The notes: generated by a model from the sequence alone, not told the origin. A stretch of 24,503 nt of DNA from Mucinivorans sp036654415 (GCA_036654415.1 JAVVSB010000031.1:1-24503), one strand, 5' to 3'; numbered from the stretch's first letter, positions 17,051-24,431 are shown. Program-made: numbers and translations.

Positions 17051-18202
17051 CTACATATAATTTTTTATATCTATTGGCTCGATGGTCTGCCCGCCAAGAA
17101 TCACCAGACGCTCCACCACATTGCGTAGTTCGCGGATGTTTCCTCGCCAGGGCATCTTTTCCAACATCGCCAAGGCCTCTGGCGAGATTTGTTTTACAGC
17201 CACACCCTGCTCTTGGCAAACTTGTTCTAGGAAAAAGTGGGTCAAGAGCTCTATGTCACCCGTGCGCTCAGCGAGCGATGGGACCTGGATGAGAATGACG
17301 CTCAGGCGGTGGTATAAATCTTCGCGGAAACGTCCTGCTGCAATCTCGGCCTGTAAATCTTTGTTGGTGGCGGCCATCACTCGCACATTGATGTTGATGT
17401 CGGTGTCGCTACCCACGCGACAGATTTTGCGCTCTTGGAGGGCTCGCAACACTTTGGCCTGGGCGGCAAGGCTCATGTCGCCAATCTCGTCCAAGAAAAT
17501 AGTGCCACCCTCGGCCTGTTCAAATTTGCCTTTGCGTTGCTTGATGGCCGAGGTAAAGGCCCCCTTTTCGTGGCCAAAGAGTTCACTCTCGATAAGCTCC
17601 GAGGGGATAGCCGCGCAGTTAACCTCGATAAAGGGTGCCCCCGAGCGATGACTCTTTTGGTGGAGTTGCCGCGCCACTAGCTCTTTACCTGTACCGTTGC
17701 TACCCAAGATGAGTACACGAGCATCGGTGAGAGCAACCTTTTCGATAGTCTCCCTCACCTTTTCCAAGGCTGCGGATTGACCCACCATCTCCACCACGTT
17801 GCTGGTTTTGGCTTTTAATTTTTTAATCTCCTTAATTTGTTCCTTGTAAATAAGTGCGTTACGTACGGTTAGCAAGAAACGATTCATTTCAATGGGCTTG
17901 GTCACAAAATCAAATGCTCCGTTACGGATACACTCCACAGCGGTCTCTATGTTCCCATGGCCCGAAATCATGACCACCGAAATTTCAGGCTGCATCTCCA
18001 ACAGCTTTTTGAGCAGTTCGTGCCCATCCATCAATGGCATTTTGACATCCGAAATCACAAGCGAGAAATTACCTGCGACCATGAGCTCCAAAGCCTCGGG
18101 TCCGTCTGCGGCCATCTCAACTTGGTAGCCTTCAATCTCCAACAACTCCTTGAGCGTGGTACGAATGGCACGTTGGTCATCGACAATTAGAATTTTTGGC
18201 AT
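17051..18202 (-). CDS. NtrC-type sigma-54 response regulator lacking a DNA-binding domain
   Basis: A receiver domain (phospho-acceptor D52 in VISDVKMPLMDG, S80, K102) is joined to a sigma-54-interacting AAA+ domain with Walker A GSNGTGKE (167-174), the sigma-54 contact loop GAFTSA (214-219, where GAFTGA is usual), Walker B TIFLDE (234-239) and arginine-finger region RFREDLYHRL. The protein stops at residue 383, directly after the AAA+ helical subdomain (WRGNIRELRNVVERL), so the usual Fis-like helix-turn-helix of about 50 residues is absent. The next gene starts 3 nt later, so the domain was not lost to a simple frameshift in this sequence. No partner histidine kinase is in view. It should activate sigma-54 promoters when phosphorylated, without specific enhancer binding of its own. 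Confidence 0.9.
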   Translation of the reverse strand: MPKILIVDDQRAIRTTLKELLEIEGYQVEMAADGPEALELMVAGNFSLVISDVKMPLMDGHELLKKLLEMQPEISVVMISGHGNIETAVECIRNGAFDFVTKPIEMNRFLLTVRNALIYKEQIKEIKKLKAKTSNVVEMVGQSAALEKVRETIEKVALTDARVLILGSNGTGKELVARQLHQKSHRSGAPFIEVNCAAIPSELIESELFGHEKGAFTSAIKQRKGKFEQAEGGTIFLDEIGDMSLAAQAKVLRALQERKICRVGSDTDININVRVMAATNKDLQAEIAAGRFREDLYHRLSVILIQVPSLAERTGDIELLTHFFLEQVCQEQGVAVKQISPEALAMLEKMPWRGNIRELRNVVERLVILGGQTIEPIDIKNYM

Positions 18203-18415
18203 TTTGTTTTGTTTTTGTATAAATTAAGAAAATCCAACTGTTTTTAAGATATTACATTATGATTAGATTCTTGCAAGGCTAAGTAGCTCTTAAAACCGTA
18301 GTTTATTTGAAGTAAATTAGGGCTTTAGTACTTAATTCTAATGAAGAAGAGAGTAATTTTTAGAAGTCACCTTAATTATTTTACATTGCTTAAACGGATT
18401 CTCAAAGATAATGAT

Positions 18416-18423
18416 TATATTTG
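18416..18423 (+). promoter_or_regulatory. -7 promoter element of the DUF4290-murA operon (TATATTTG)
   Basis: TATATTTG fits TAnnTTTG and lies 18 nt before the ATG of the DUF4290 gene. No TTTG at 19-21 nt spacing is visible. The rest of the 239-bp divergent gap (18203-18441) is AT-rich and shows no gene, strong hairpin or clear promoter for the response regulator. Confidence 0.5.
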
Positions 18424-18441
18424 CTTTCTAAAAGTAATTTC

Positions 18442-19056
18442 ATGCAAACAACTAATACACGCCTTTTATTACCCGAATATGGGCGCAATGTACAGCGAAT
18501 GGTGCGCTACCTCAAAACCATTGACGACAGGGAACAACGCAACCGTCAGGCCGAGGTAGTGGTGGGTATTATGGGTAATTTGTATCCTTATAAGCGTGAT
18601 ACTGAAGAGTTTGCTCATATGCTTTGGGACCATCTTTTTATGATTGCCGATTTCGAGCTCGATATTGATTGCCCCTTCGAGAAACCCACGGCCTCGCAGT
18701 TTACCCCCGTGCCTTCGCGTGTGCCTTATACTCAAGGTTATATCTCGCAAAAGCACTATGGTAGTTCGGTGGCCCAGATGTTGCGTTCGGTTGCCTCGGC
18801 CGCTCAGAGTGGTGACGAGCAGCCTCAGGATATTGTCTCGGTGGCCTCGTCGATAGCCAAATATATGAAACAACGCAGTTTTGATTACAATAAAGAGTAT
18901 CCATCCAACGAGGTGGTCATTGCCGATTTGAATCGCCTCTCTGGAGGTAGCCTCTCTGTTGAGCCCGATACGCTGGACAACACCCAAATTATACGCCCTG
19001 TCAAAAAACAGAGCGAGCAGAACAACCAAAACCGTTTTCATCGCCGCAAAGCTTAG
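18442..19056 (+). CDS. DUF4290 protein of unknown function
   Basis: A 204-residue soluble protein of the Bacteroidota-specific DUF4290 family, recognised from its start (MQTTNTRLLLPEYGRNVQRMV), the helical segment RNRQAEVVVGIMGNLYPYKR and the DHLFMIADFELDIDCPFEKP region. The conserved part is mostly helical. The last 40 residues (after about 165) are polar and basic, ending in RFHRRKA, and look disordered. ATG 18442 follows a promoter -7 box and is preferred over the earlier TTG at 18421, which lies inside that box. It precedes murA by 29 nt, a pairing I recall from other Bacteroidota, which hints at a role linked to the cell wall; the function is unknown. Confidence 0.8.
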   Translation: MQTTNTRLLLPEYGRNVQRMVRYLKTIDDREQRNRQAEVVVGIMGNLYPYKRDTEEFAHMLWDHLFMIADFELDIDCPFEKPTASQFTPVPSRVPYTQGYISQKHYGSSVAQMLRSVASAAQSGDEQPQDIVSVASSIAKYMKQRSFDYNKEYPSNEVVIADLNRLSGGSLSVEPDTLDNTQIIRPVKKQSEQNNQNRFHRRKA

Positions 19057-19085
19057 AATTTCGTTAACCTAAAAATCATCATATT

Positions 19086-20390
19086 ATGGCTACATTCGAA
19101 GTTGTGGGCGGTTGCCCGCTTAGTGGTGAAATTACACCTCAGGGGGCTAAAAACGAAGCTCTTCAAATTTTATGTGCAGTGTTGGCAACCCCTGAGCGGG
19201 TGGTGGTGAATAATATCCCCGAAATTATTGATGTTATGCAACTTATTGAGTTGTTGGGCAGTATGGGGGTTCAGGTGGAGCGTTTGGGCAAGGGTCATTA
19301 CGCCTTTGTGGCCAAGGATGTGAATTTGGAGTATATGCAGAGTCGCGAATTTCGTCATGCGGCCTCGCGTTTGCGTGGTTCGGTGATGATGGTGGGGCCA
19401 CTACTAACTCGCTTTGGCAGGGCCTATATGCCAAAACCTGGAGGCGACAAAATTGGGCGGCGCAGGCTTGACACCCACTTTATCGGTTTCCAGAAGTTGG
19501 GGGCCCAGTTTAATTTTGACACTGACGAGAGCTTCTTTTCCATTTCGGCCAATTCGCTCAAGGGGGCCTATATGTTGCTTGACGAGGCCTCTGTCACTGG
19601 TACGGCCAACATTATCATGGCCGCTGTTATGGCCCATGGCACCACAACCATTTACAACGCCGCTTGCGAGCCCTATGTGCAGCAGCTTTGCCGTATGTTG
19701 GTGCGTATGGGGGCCAAAATCAGCGGTATAGCCTCGAATCTGCTCACCATCGAGGGGGTAGAATATTTGGCTGGCACCACCCACACCATGCTACCCGATA
19801 TGATTGAGGTGGGTAGTTTTATAGGTATGGCGGCCATGACAGGCTCCCAGATAACCATCAAAAATGTGCAGTTCGACGAGTTGGGTATTATCCCAGCTCA
19901 ATTTCAACGTTTTGGCATCAATTTTGAGCAGCGTGGCGATGACATCTACATTCCGAGCCACGACCACTACCAGATTGAGAGCTTCCTCGATGGCTCGATA
20001 ATGACCATTGCCGATGCCCCTTGGCCAGGGCTCACCCCCGACCTGCTTTCTGTTTTTTTGGTTGTTGCCACCCAGGCCAAGGGGGCTGTCCTTATCCACC
20101 AAAAGATGTTCGAGAGCCGTCTGTTCTTTGTCGATAAACTCATTGACATGGGGGCTCAGATAATACTTTGCGACCCACACCGTGCCACCATCATTGGCCA
20201 CGACAACAAGGTACGTCTACGTGGCACAACCATGACTTCGCCCGATATTCGTGCTGGGGTGGCTTTGTTGATTGCCGCAATGAGCGCGCATGGGCGAAGT
20301 GTGATTCAAAACATAGACCAGATAGATAGAGGTTACGAACATATCGATGTACGTCTTAACGCTTTGGGTGCCAATATAAAACGAATTTAA
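19086..20390 (+). CDS. murA: UDP-GlcNAc enolpyruvyl transferase MurA, Cys-to-Asp form
   Basis: Catalyses the first committed step of peptidoglycan synthesis in the cytoplasm, adding enolpyruvate from PEP to UDP-GlcNAc. The 434-residue length is normal. It has the N-terminal GAKNEAL (K22-N23), the loop PGGDKIGRRRLD and the late PWPGLTPDLLSVFLVVATQAKG and TSPDIRAGVALLIAAM segments. In the loop the catalytic Cys of E. coli MurA (Cys115) is Asp121. The same change in Mycobacterium, Chlamydia and Borrelia keeps activity but gives resistance to fosfomycin, which alkylates the Cys. It lies between DUF4290 and the methyltransferase gene, which begins 2 nt after its stop. Confidence 0.95.
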   Translation: MATFEVVGGCPLSGEITPQGAKNEALQILCAVLATPERVVVNNIPEIIDVMQLIELLGSMGVQVERLGKGHYAFVAKDVNLEYMQSREFRHAASRLRGSVMMVGPLLTRFGRAYMPKPGGDKIGRRRLDTHFIGFQKLGAQFNFDTDESFFSISANSLKGAYMLLDEASVTGTANIIMAAVMAHGTTTIYNAACEPYVQQLCRMLVRMGAKISGIASNLLTIEGVEYLAGTTHTMLPDMIEVGSFIGMAAMTGSQITIKNVQFDELGIIPAQFQRFGINFEQRGDDIYIPSHDHYQIESFLDGSIMTIADAPWPGLTPDLLSVFLVVATQAKGAVLIHQKMFESRLFFVDKLIDMGAQIILCDPHRATIIGHDNKVRLRGTTMTSPDIRAGVALLIAAMSAHGRSVIQNIDQIDRGYEHIDVRLNALGANIKRI

Positions 20391-20392
20391 CA

Positions 20393-21124
20393 ATGGACTA
20401 CCCTGCAAGTAAACACTCTTTTACCTTCAAACACTTTGTTGTACGTCAAAGTCAAAGCGCCATGAAAGTGGGTACTGACGGGGTGATGCTTGGTGCGTGG
20501 GCTGGGGTGGAACAACGTCCCAATCGGATTTTGGATGTTGGAACAGGCACAGGGCTTGTGGCTTTGATGTTGGCTCAACGTTGCCCTTGGGCTGAACGGA
20601 TTGATGCTGTGGAGATTGAACCTCAAGCTGCCTGCGAGGCACGCTGTAACATGGAGAGTTCGCCTTGGGCTGCTCATCTGAATATCTTTAATGAGTCGTT
20701 TCAACTTTTTGCACAACGGGGGCAGCAAAAATACGATTTGATAGTTTCTAACCCCCCCTATTTTAACGGCACCTATAAGTCTCCAGCTGTGGAGCGTACC
20801 GCAGCGCGTCATGTAGAGCTACTAGGCACTGACGACCTCATCGAGGGTGTAGGGAGAGTTATAGAGCCCGCCTCGGGCCGTTTTGTGGCCATTTTCCCAT
20901 ACGAAAACGGGGCCGTTTTTATAGCCAAGGCGGCCTTGTGCGGCCTCTATTGCAACCGCATACTCAACATATATTCAAAGGTAGGGGGCCATATCAAGCG
21001 CATTATCTTGGAGTTTTCCACCGCACGCATGGCCCTAATAGAGCAGAGTATCGCCATTATGGACGAGAATGGTTTCACCGAACAATATAGAGCCCTAACC
21101 AAAGAGTTCTACTTAAAGTTTTAA
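20393..21124 (+). CDS. trmN6: tRNA1(Val) A37 N6-methyltransferase-like protein (TrmN6/YfiC)
   Basis: A 243-residue SAM-dependent methyltransferase. Motif I is ILDVGTGTGLVALMLAQR (48-54 core), the acidic motif is VEIEPQA, and the catalytic motif NPPY (120-123, in LIVSNPPYF) is that of N6-adenine methylases. The start FTFKHFVVRQSQSAMKVGTDGVMLGAW is typical of the YfiC/TrmN6 family, which modifies A37 of tRNA-Val. The 2-nt gap to murA suggests one transcript. Its stop codon lies in the left arm of a hairpin shared with the convergent sirtuin gene. Confidence 0.87.
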   Translation: MDYPASKHSFTFKHFVVRQSQSAMKVGTDGVMLGAWAGVEQRPNRILDVGTGTGLVALMLAQRCPWAERIDAVEIEPQAACEARCNMESSPWAAHLNIFNESFQLFAQRGQQKYDLIVSNPPYFNGTYKSPAVERTAARHVELLGTDDLIEGVGRVIEPASGRFVAIFPYENGAVFIAKAALCGLYCNRILNIYSKVGGHIKRIILEFSTARMALIEQSIAIMDENGFTEQYRALTKEFYLKF

Positions 21125-21163
21125 TGATGACTTCTAAAAGCCTAATTTTTAGGAGTCATCATT
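21123..21163. terminator. Shared hairpin over both stop codons of convergent genes
   Basis: A 17-bp stem (21123-21139 with 21147-21163, one T-G wobble; a further T-A pair at 21122/21164) encloses the 7-nt loop. The left arm starts within the trmN6 TAA, the sirtuin TAG is in the loop, and the right arm encodes the last residues of the sirtuin. There is no separate T run outside the stem, though T and A runs lie at its top, so termination efficiency is uncertain in either direction. Confidence 0.6.
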
Positions 21164-21840
21164 AGCTCATCAACCAGTTCTGGTAGCCCCACAGCCGAAT
21201 GGGCCTTGATGTGGGTTGTCTTGTTGTGGATACCTGCCGTGGCAGGACTTCCTGGGTCAACCAAGTAGATGGGCACCCCTTCGCGTAGGTAGTGCACCAG
21301 TGAGGCTGCGGGGTAGACGGCCAGCGAAGTCCCCACAATTATCATAATATCGGCTGTACGCACTATTTCAATGGCCCTGTTGAGCATGGGCACCCCCTCG
21401 CCAAAGAAGACCACAAATGGGCGCAATAGTGACCCATCTTCGTGGCGGCTCTCCATCTTTTGTTGCCACCCTTGAATCTCCACCGTGGCCGTCTCATCGC
21501 GCGAACTGCGCAATTTTCGGAGTTCGCCGTGCAGATGGACCACCCCCACGGAACCAGCCCTTTCGTGTAAATCGTCAATATTTTGTGTCACAATCTCGAC
21601 TTCGAACTTTTCGGCCAGCCGCACCAAAGAGAGATGGCCCGCGTTGGGCTGAGCACGGAGCAATTCGCGACGGCGAGCATTGTAGAAATCAATAACCCCA
21701 GCTCGGTTGGTCGATAACGCCTCAGGGGTGCAGACATCTTCGATGCGGTGTTTGGCCCACAGGCCGTCAGAGTCGCGGAAAGTGGCAATGCCGCTGTCGG
21801 CCGACATCCCAGCTCCCGTAAAAACTACTATCTTTTTCAT
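21142..21840 (-). CDS. cobB: NAD-dependent class III sirtuin deacylase, zinc-less (CobB/SIR2)
   Basis: Removes acyl groups from protein lysines using NAD+. The 232-residue protein has the NAD motifs GAGMSADSGIATFR (9-22) and TQNIDDLHERAGS (85-97) and the catalytic His104 in HLHGE. FYNARRREL gives Y53 and R56, the Tyr-Arg pair that marks class III enzymes such as SIRT5 and E. coli CobB, which prefer succinyl- or malonyl-lysine. The four zinc Cys are absent: the whole protein has one Cys (C37), and the zinc module is replaced by a short segment (RKLRSSRDETATVEIQGW). The start ATG overlaps the upstream alkD-like stop (ATGA), so the two are translationally coupled. The last codons lie in the shared terminator hairpin. 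Confidence 0.9.
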   Translation of the reverse strand: MKKIVVFTGAGMSADSGIATFRDSDGLWAKHRIEDVCTPEALSTNRAGVIDFYNARRRELLRAQPNAGHLSLVRLAEKFEVEIVTQNIDDLHERAGSVGVVHLHGELRKLRSSRDETATVEIQGWQQKMESRHEDGSLLRPFVVFFGEGVPMLNRAIEIVRTADIMIIVGTSLAVYPAASLVHYLREGVPIYLVDPGSPATAGIHNKTTHIKAHSAVGLPELVDELMMTPKN

Positions 21841-22544
21841 CTTTTCATAGCCTCCTTTTTTACCTCTTTTGGCATTTTTTCAATCGCATAGCGTAGTGCC
21901 GTGCGTGGCATGGTGGTGCGGTGGGCCATTACATACTCAAAAACCTGCTCTGAGTATTTGTTGGAGGCCACCTTCAGCAGCCAACCATACCCCTTTTGCA
22001 CCATATCATCCTCGTCAAGCAACAGAATATCGGCCATATGAAAGGCCTCGGCCAAAAATTCGCCCCGCCTGACAGGCGTAATAAGCGACACAGCTGCCGC
22101 GCGCTTGAGCCAACGGTTAGGCGAGTGGGCCCACCGATAGAGTTCGTCCACAAGCTCAGGATATGTTGCCACCAAAGGTCCCACAGTGTGGTTACAAAAG
22201 GTGTCGCAGGTGGCCCAGTTGCTCACATATCTATCCACCCATCGCTCCATGGTCTTTAAATCCTGGCCTCTGAACTCTCCCTGACGCGATTGGGTCCATT
22301 GGCAGGCAATCATACACGCCTCGAGGTAACCCGAGGCCCAAAGCTGTTCGCACAGCTCCAAGAATTCATCTTTTTGCAGCCCCTTTACCTTCCACAGGTG
22401 CCCCCGTGCTATCCAAGCGCAACGAACACTCGGCACGCCGTAGGCCTTGATGGGCCCTTTAAAAAACCGCTGCGAGGAGCCCCTGACTCGTTCATCGGCC
22501 AATTGAGCCAAATCTGCGTGAATCTGGTTGATTAGTTCATTCAT
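21837..22544 (-). CDS. DNA alkylation repair protein, AlkD-like HEAT-repeat glycosylase
   Basis: A 235-residue all-helical protein of the DNA_alkylation (AlkC/AlkD) family, which excises N3- and N7-alkylpurines. The segment VSNWATCDTF carries W110 and D114, which match the Trp and catalytic Asp (W109, D113) of Bacillus cereus AlkD in spacing, and RWLKRAAAVSLITPVR is the typical following HEAT helix pair. It precedes and overlaps the sirtuin gene by 4 nt. Upstream lie only about 20 nt before a very long hairpin, with no recognisable promoter, so transcription may come from read-through of the TPR gene or from an atypical promoter near the hairpin. Activity on a given lesion cannot be told from sequence. 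Confidence 0.85.
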   Translation of the reverse strand: MNELINQIHADLAQLADERVRGSSQRFFKGPIKAYGVPSVRCAWIARGHLWKVKGLQKDEFLELCEQLWASGYLEACMIACQWTQSRQGEFRGQDLKTMERWVDRYVSNWATCDTFCNHTVGPLVATYPELVDELYRWAHSPNRWLKRAAAVSLITPVRRGEFLAEAFHMADILLLDEDDMVQKGYGWLLKVASNKYSEQVFEYVMAHRTTMPRTALRYAIEKMPKEVKKEAMKR

Positions 22545-22556
22545 ATTTTTAGGGAT

Positions 22557-22638
22557 AAAAAAACGGTATATTTCTAGAATCTGTTTAAGAAGCTATGTTA
22601 ATAGCTTCTTAAACAGATTCTAATGAAAATATACCGTT
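22557..22638 (-). terminator. Exceptionally long hairpin with T7 tail downstream of the TPR gene
   Basis: A perfect 22-bp inner stem (22575-22596 with 22601-22622) closes the tetraloop GTTA. A perfect 12-bp outer stem (22562-22573 with 22627-22638, AACGGTATATTT) is separated from it by a 1x4 internal loop. On the minus strand the stem is followed by seven T (22557-22563, overlapping its base), giving an intrinsic terminator for the TPR gene. At 34 paired bases it is far longer than a normal terminator, so an inverted-repeat element or small RNA is also possible. Confidence 0.75.
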
Positions 22639-22683
22639 AGAACTTTTATTAGGGTTCTTTGTAAACCCTCAAAGAGCTGTTGA

Positions 22684-23649
22684 CTATTTACTTAGTTCGG
22701 TCACTAGGGCCTTAGCCTGAGCCACTCCATCACCAGAGGTCACCTTTTTGAGGCACTCCAGAGCCTTGGCGTTGTTCTCCTTGTTTTGATAGGCCACACC
22801 TAGCAAGAGGTATACATCCGATTTCTTAGCCGCATCTGTCTGTGCGTCAGCTGCTTCTGCACCATGAGCGATAACGGTGTCGTATTTTTTGAGGTTGTTG
22901 GCCAGCTGCACCAATAACAGTGGAGCTTCGGCATTCTCTGGTGCCACCTTCTTAATCATACCAGCATAGGTAACCACCGCTGCAAGGTCGCTCTTCTTAC
23001 CTGCCTCACTGGCTGCAATAAGGGCGTATTGGATTAAGTCGGTTTTAGCCTCGGCAGCAGCATCAGCAAATTTACTGTTGGCAGCTCCAGTTTCGATTAC
23101 CTGCATAAATATAGGGGCAGCTTTATCCATCTGAGCAAGTTCGGCATAAGTCTTGGCTGTTAGCAGTGCCAACTGCTGGTTTGAAGAGTCTTGTTGGTAG
23201 CCCTGTGTAAAAATCTCGAGAGCCTTGGCAAAATCTTTGTTATTAAAGAAGTCCGCACCCTTCATCTGATAGCCAGTCGATGCAAAACGGGAGGCCTGAC
23301 GACGAACATTAACATCACCCCAAAGGTCGGCCATCTGCTCGGCTTTAAGCAATTTTTCGATTGCTTGGTCATACTCCTTGCTTTTGAGCTGCATCACACC
23401 CGAAAACATATAAATTTTAGGCAACGTACCTTGAATCTCTTTAACCAGCGCATCAGAGCCATCTTCGCCAGATTCGGCCGCCATTTTCATGGCCTGTTCA
23501 AGCATAGGGGTGGCGTCTGTGAATTTCTTATTCTGAGCCAATTCCATTGCTGCGTTAAATTTTTCACCGGCCTGAGCCAAAGTTTGCGCTGAAACACTAG
23601 TGGCCATAAGGGCACACAATGCGATAATTGTGAATTTTAGTCTGTTCAT
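22684..23649 (-). CDS. Secreted TPR-repeat protein
   Basis: A 321-residue protein with a Sec signal peptide (MNRLKFTIIALCALMATSVSA, cleavage before QT) followed by degenerate tetratricopeptide repeats across the rest, for example DYQ-type helices around SKEYDQAIEKLLKAEQMA, NKDFAKALEIFTQGYQQD, TYAELAQMDKAAPIFMQVI and the last QNKENNAKALECLKKV. It has no lipobox and is probably periplasmic, acting as a protein-binding scaffold. It is very rich in Ala and Lys. The gene stands alone between tadA and the long hairpin; its partner and exact role are not recognisable. Confidence 0.8.
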   Translation of the reverse strand: MNRLKFTIIALCALMATSVSAQTLAQAGEKFNAAMELAQNKKFTDATPMLEQAMKMAAESGEDGSDALVKEIQGTLPKIYMFSGVMQLKSKEYDQAIEKLLKAEQMADLWGDVNVRRQASRFASTGYQMKGADFFNNKDFAKALEIFTQGYQQDSSNQQLALLTAKTYAELAQMDKAAPIFMQVIETGAANSKFADAAAEAKTDLIQYALIAASEAGKKSDLAAVVTYAGMIKKVAPENAEAPLLLVQLANNLKKYDTVIAHGAEAADAQTDAAKKSDVYLLLGVAYQNKENNAKALECLKKVTSGDGVAQAKALVTELSK

Positions 23650-23751
23650 AACTGTTTTTTATAGTGGTTGATTAAATTTTTGTTTAAGTTTAACATACAA
23701 AAAAAATGAAAATTTATGACAATTCCAAATTATTTGTGTTTTTCACCCCGT

Positions 23752-24195
23752 TTATTTACGTAGTTGAGCGAAAAAATTGGTCATCAACTCCGCACACTCT
23801 AGCTCCAACACCCCGTTATTGGTGGTCGTTTTGGGGTGTAATAATTTATCTGAGATGGTTGTAAATCCACGCTTTATGTCTTTGGCACCCCATACCACAC
23901 GGTCCACCTGAGCCCATCGCAAGGCCGAGGCGCACATGGGGCAAGGTTCCACTGTTACGTATATCGTGCAGCCGCTCAGGTATTTCCCCCCTAAGGCGTG
24001 CGTTGCGGCAGTGATGGCCTGCATTTCGGCATGAGCTGTGGGGTCCATTAGGGTTTGTGTAAGGTTATGGCCCCGCGCTATAATGCGGTTTTGAGCCACA
24101 ATAACTGCCCCGATGGGTATTTCGCCCCTTTCGAGTGCCATACGCGCCTGTTCCAAGGCCGCCTGCATATATTTTATGTCGTCGATGTTCTCCAT
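23752..24195 (-). CDS. tadA: tRNA-specific adenosine deaminase TadA
   Basis: Deaminates wobble adenosine 34 of tRNA-Arg(ACG) to inosine. The 147-residue protein has the zinc and catalytic motifs H55-A-E57 (PTAHAEMQA) and P-C85-P-M-C88, and the family-typical start (MQAALEQARMALERGEIPIGAVIV) and middle (GHNLTQTLMDPTAH). The start at 24195 gives the usual N-terminus; Met10 would be the alternative. A minus-strand -7 box lies 6 nt before the ATG, pointing to a nearly leaderless mRNA. A general nucleoside deaminase such as guanine deaminase is less likely because of the tRNA-type GHNL and DPTAHAE segments. Confidence 0.9.
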   Translation of the reverse strand: MENIDDIKYMQAALEQARMALERGEIPIGAVIVAQNRIIARGHNLTQTLMDPTAHAEMQAITAATHALGGKYLSGCTIYVTVEPCPMCASALRWAQVDRVVWGAKDIKRGFTTISDKLLHPKTTTNNGVLELECAELMTNFFAQLRK

Positions 24196-24201
24196 AATCT
24201 A

Positions 24202-24209
24202 CAAATTTA
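24202..24209 (-). promoter_or_regulatory. -7 promoter element of tadA (TAAATTTG)
   Basis: The minus strand reads TAAATTTG, fitting TAnnTTTG, and ends 6 nt before the tadA ATG. No TTTG is seen at the expected -33 spacing. Confidence 0.5.
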
Positions 24210-24228
24210 CAAAAAAAATCTGTATTGT

Positions 24229-24259
24229 TTTGGATATACGAAAAAAGGTATTACTTTTG
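24229..24259 (+). promoter_or_regulatory. Promoter of tRNA-Ser (TTTG - 19 nt - TACTTTTG)
   Basis: TTTG at 24229-24232 and TACTTTTG at 24252-24259 are separated by exactly 19 nt, as in the Bacteroidota consensus, and end 7 nt before the tRNA. It is back to back with the tadA promoter. Confidence 0.75.
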
Positions 24260-24266
24260 TGCCCGA

Positions 24267-24352
<86 letters not shown>

Positions 24353-24386
24353 AAACAACACTGATAATCAGCAAGTTGTACAAGTT

Positions 24387-24431
24387 ACACCAAAATCTAC
24401 ACCAAAAAGTGGATTTTGGTGTTTTCTTTTT
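24387..24431 (+). terminator. Terminator-like hairpin after tRNA-Ser, built from TACACCAAAA repeats
   Basis: ACACCAAAATC (24387-24397) pairs exactly with GATTTTGGTGT (24412-24422), with a small inner CAC/GTG pairing, and is followed by TTTTCTTTTTA, a good intrinsic terminator. TACACCAAAA also occurs twice in direct orientation (24386-24395, 24398-24407). Beyond it, 24432-24503 holds nothing I can assign; a minus-strand reading frame open from the right edge and stopping at 24455 could be the end of a gene but is too short to judge. Confidence 0.65.

Noticed and set aside
18331..22631. Shared 11-mer ATTCTAATGAA at 18335 and in the long hairpin
   Set aside because: Many 11-mer matches are expected by chance in 24 kb of sequence, and the flanks do not match.
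22545..22683. Target-site duplication around the long hairpin (TTAGGG on both sides)
   Set aside because: The similarity is short, not directly abutting the arms and AT-rich; not enough to call an insertion.
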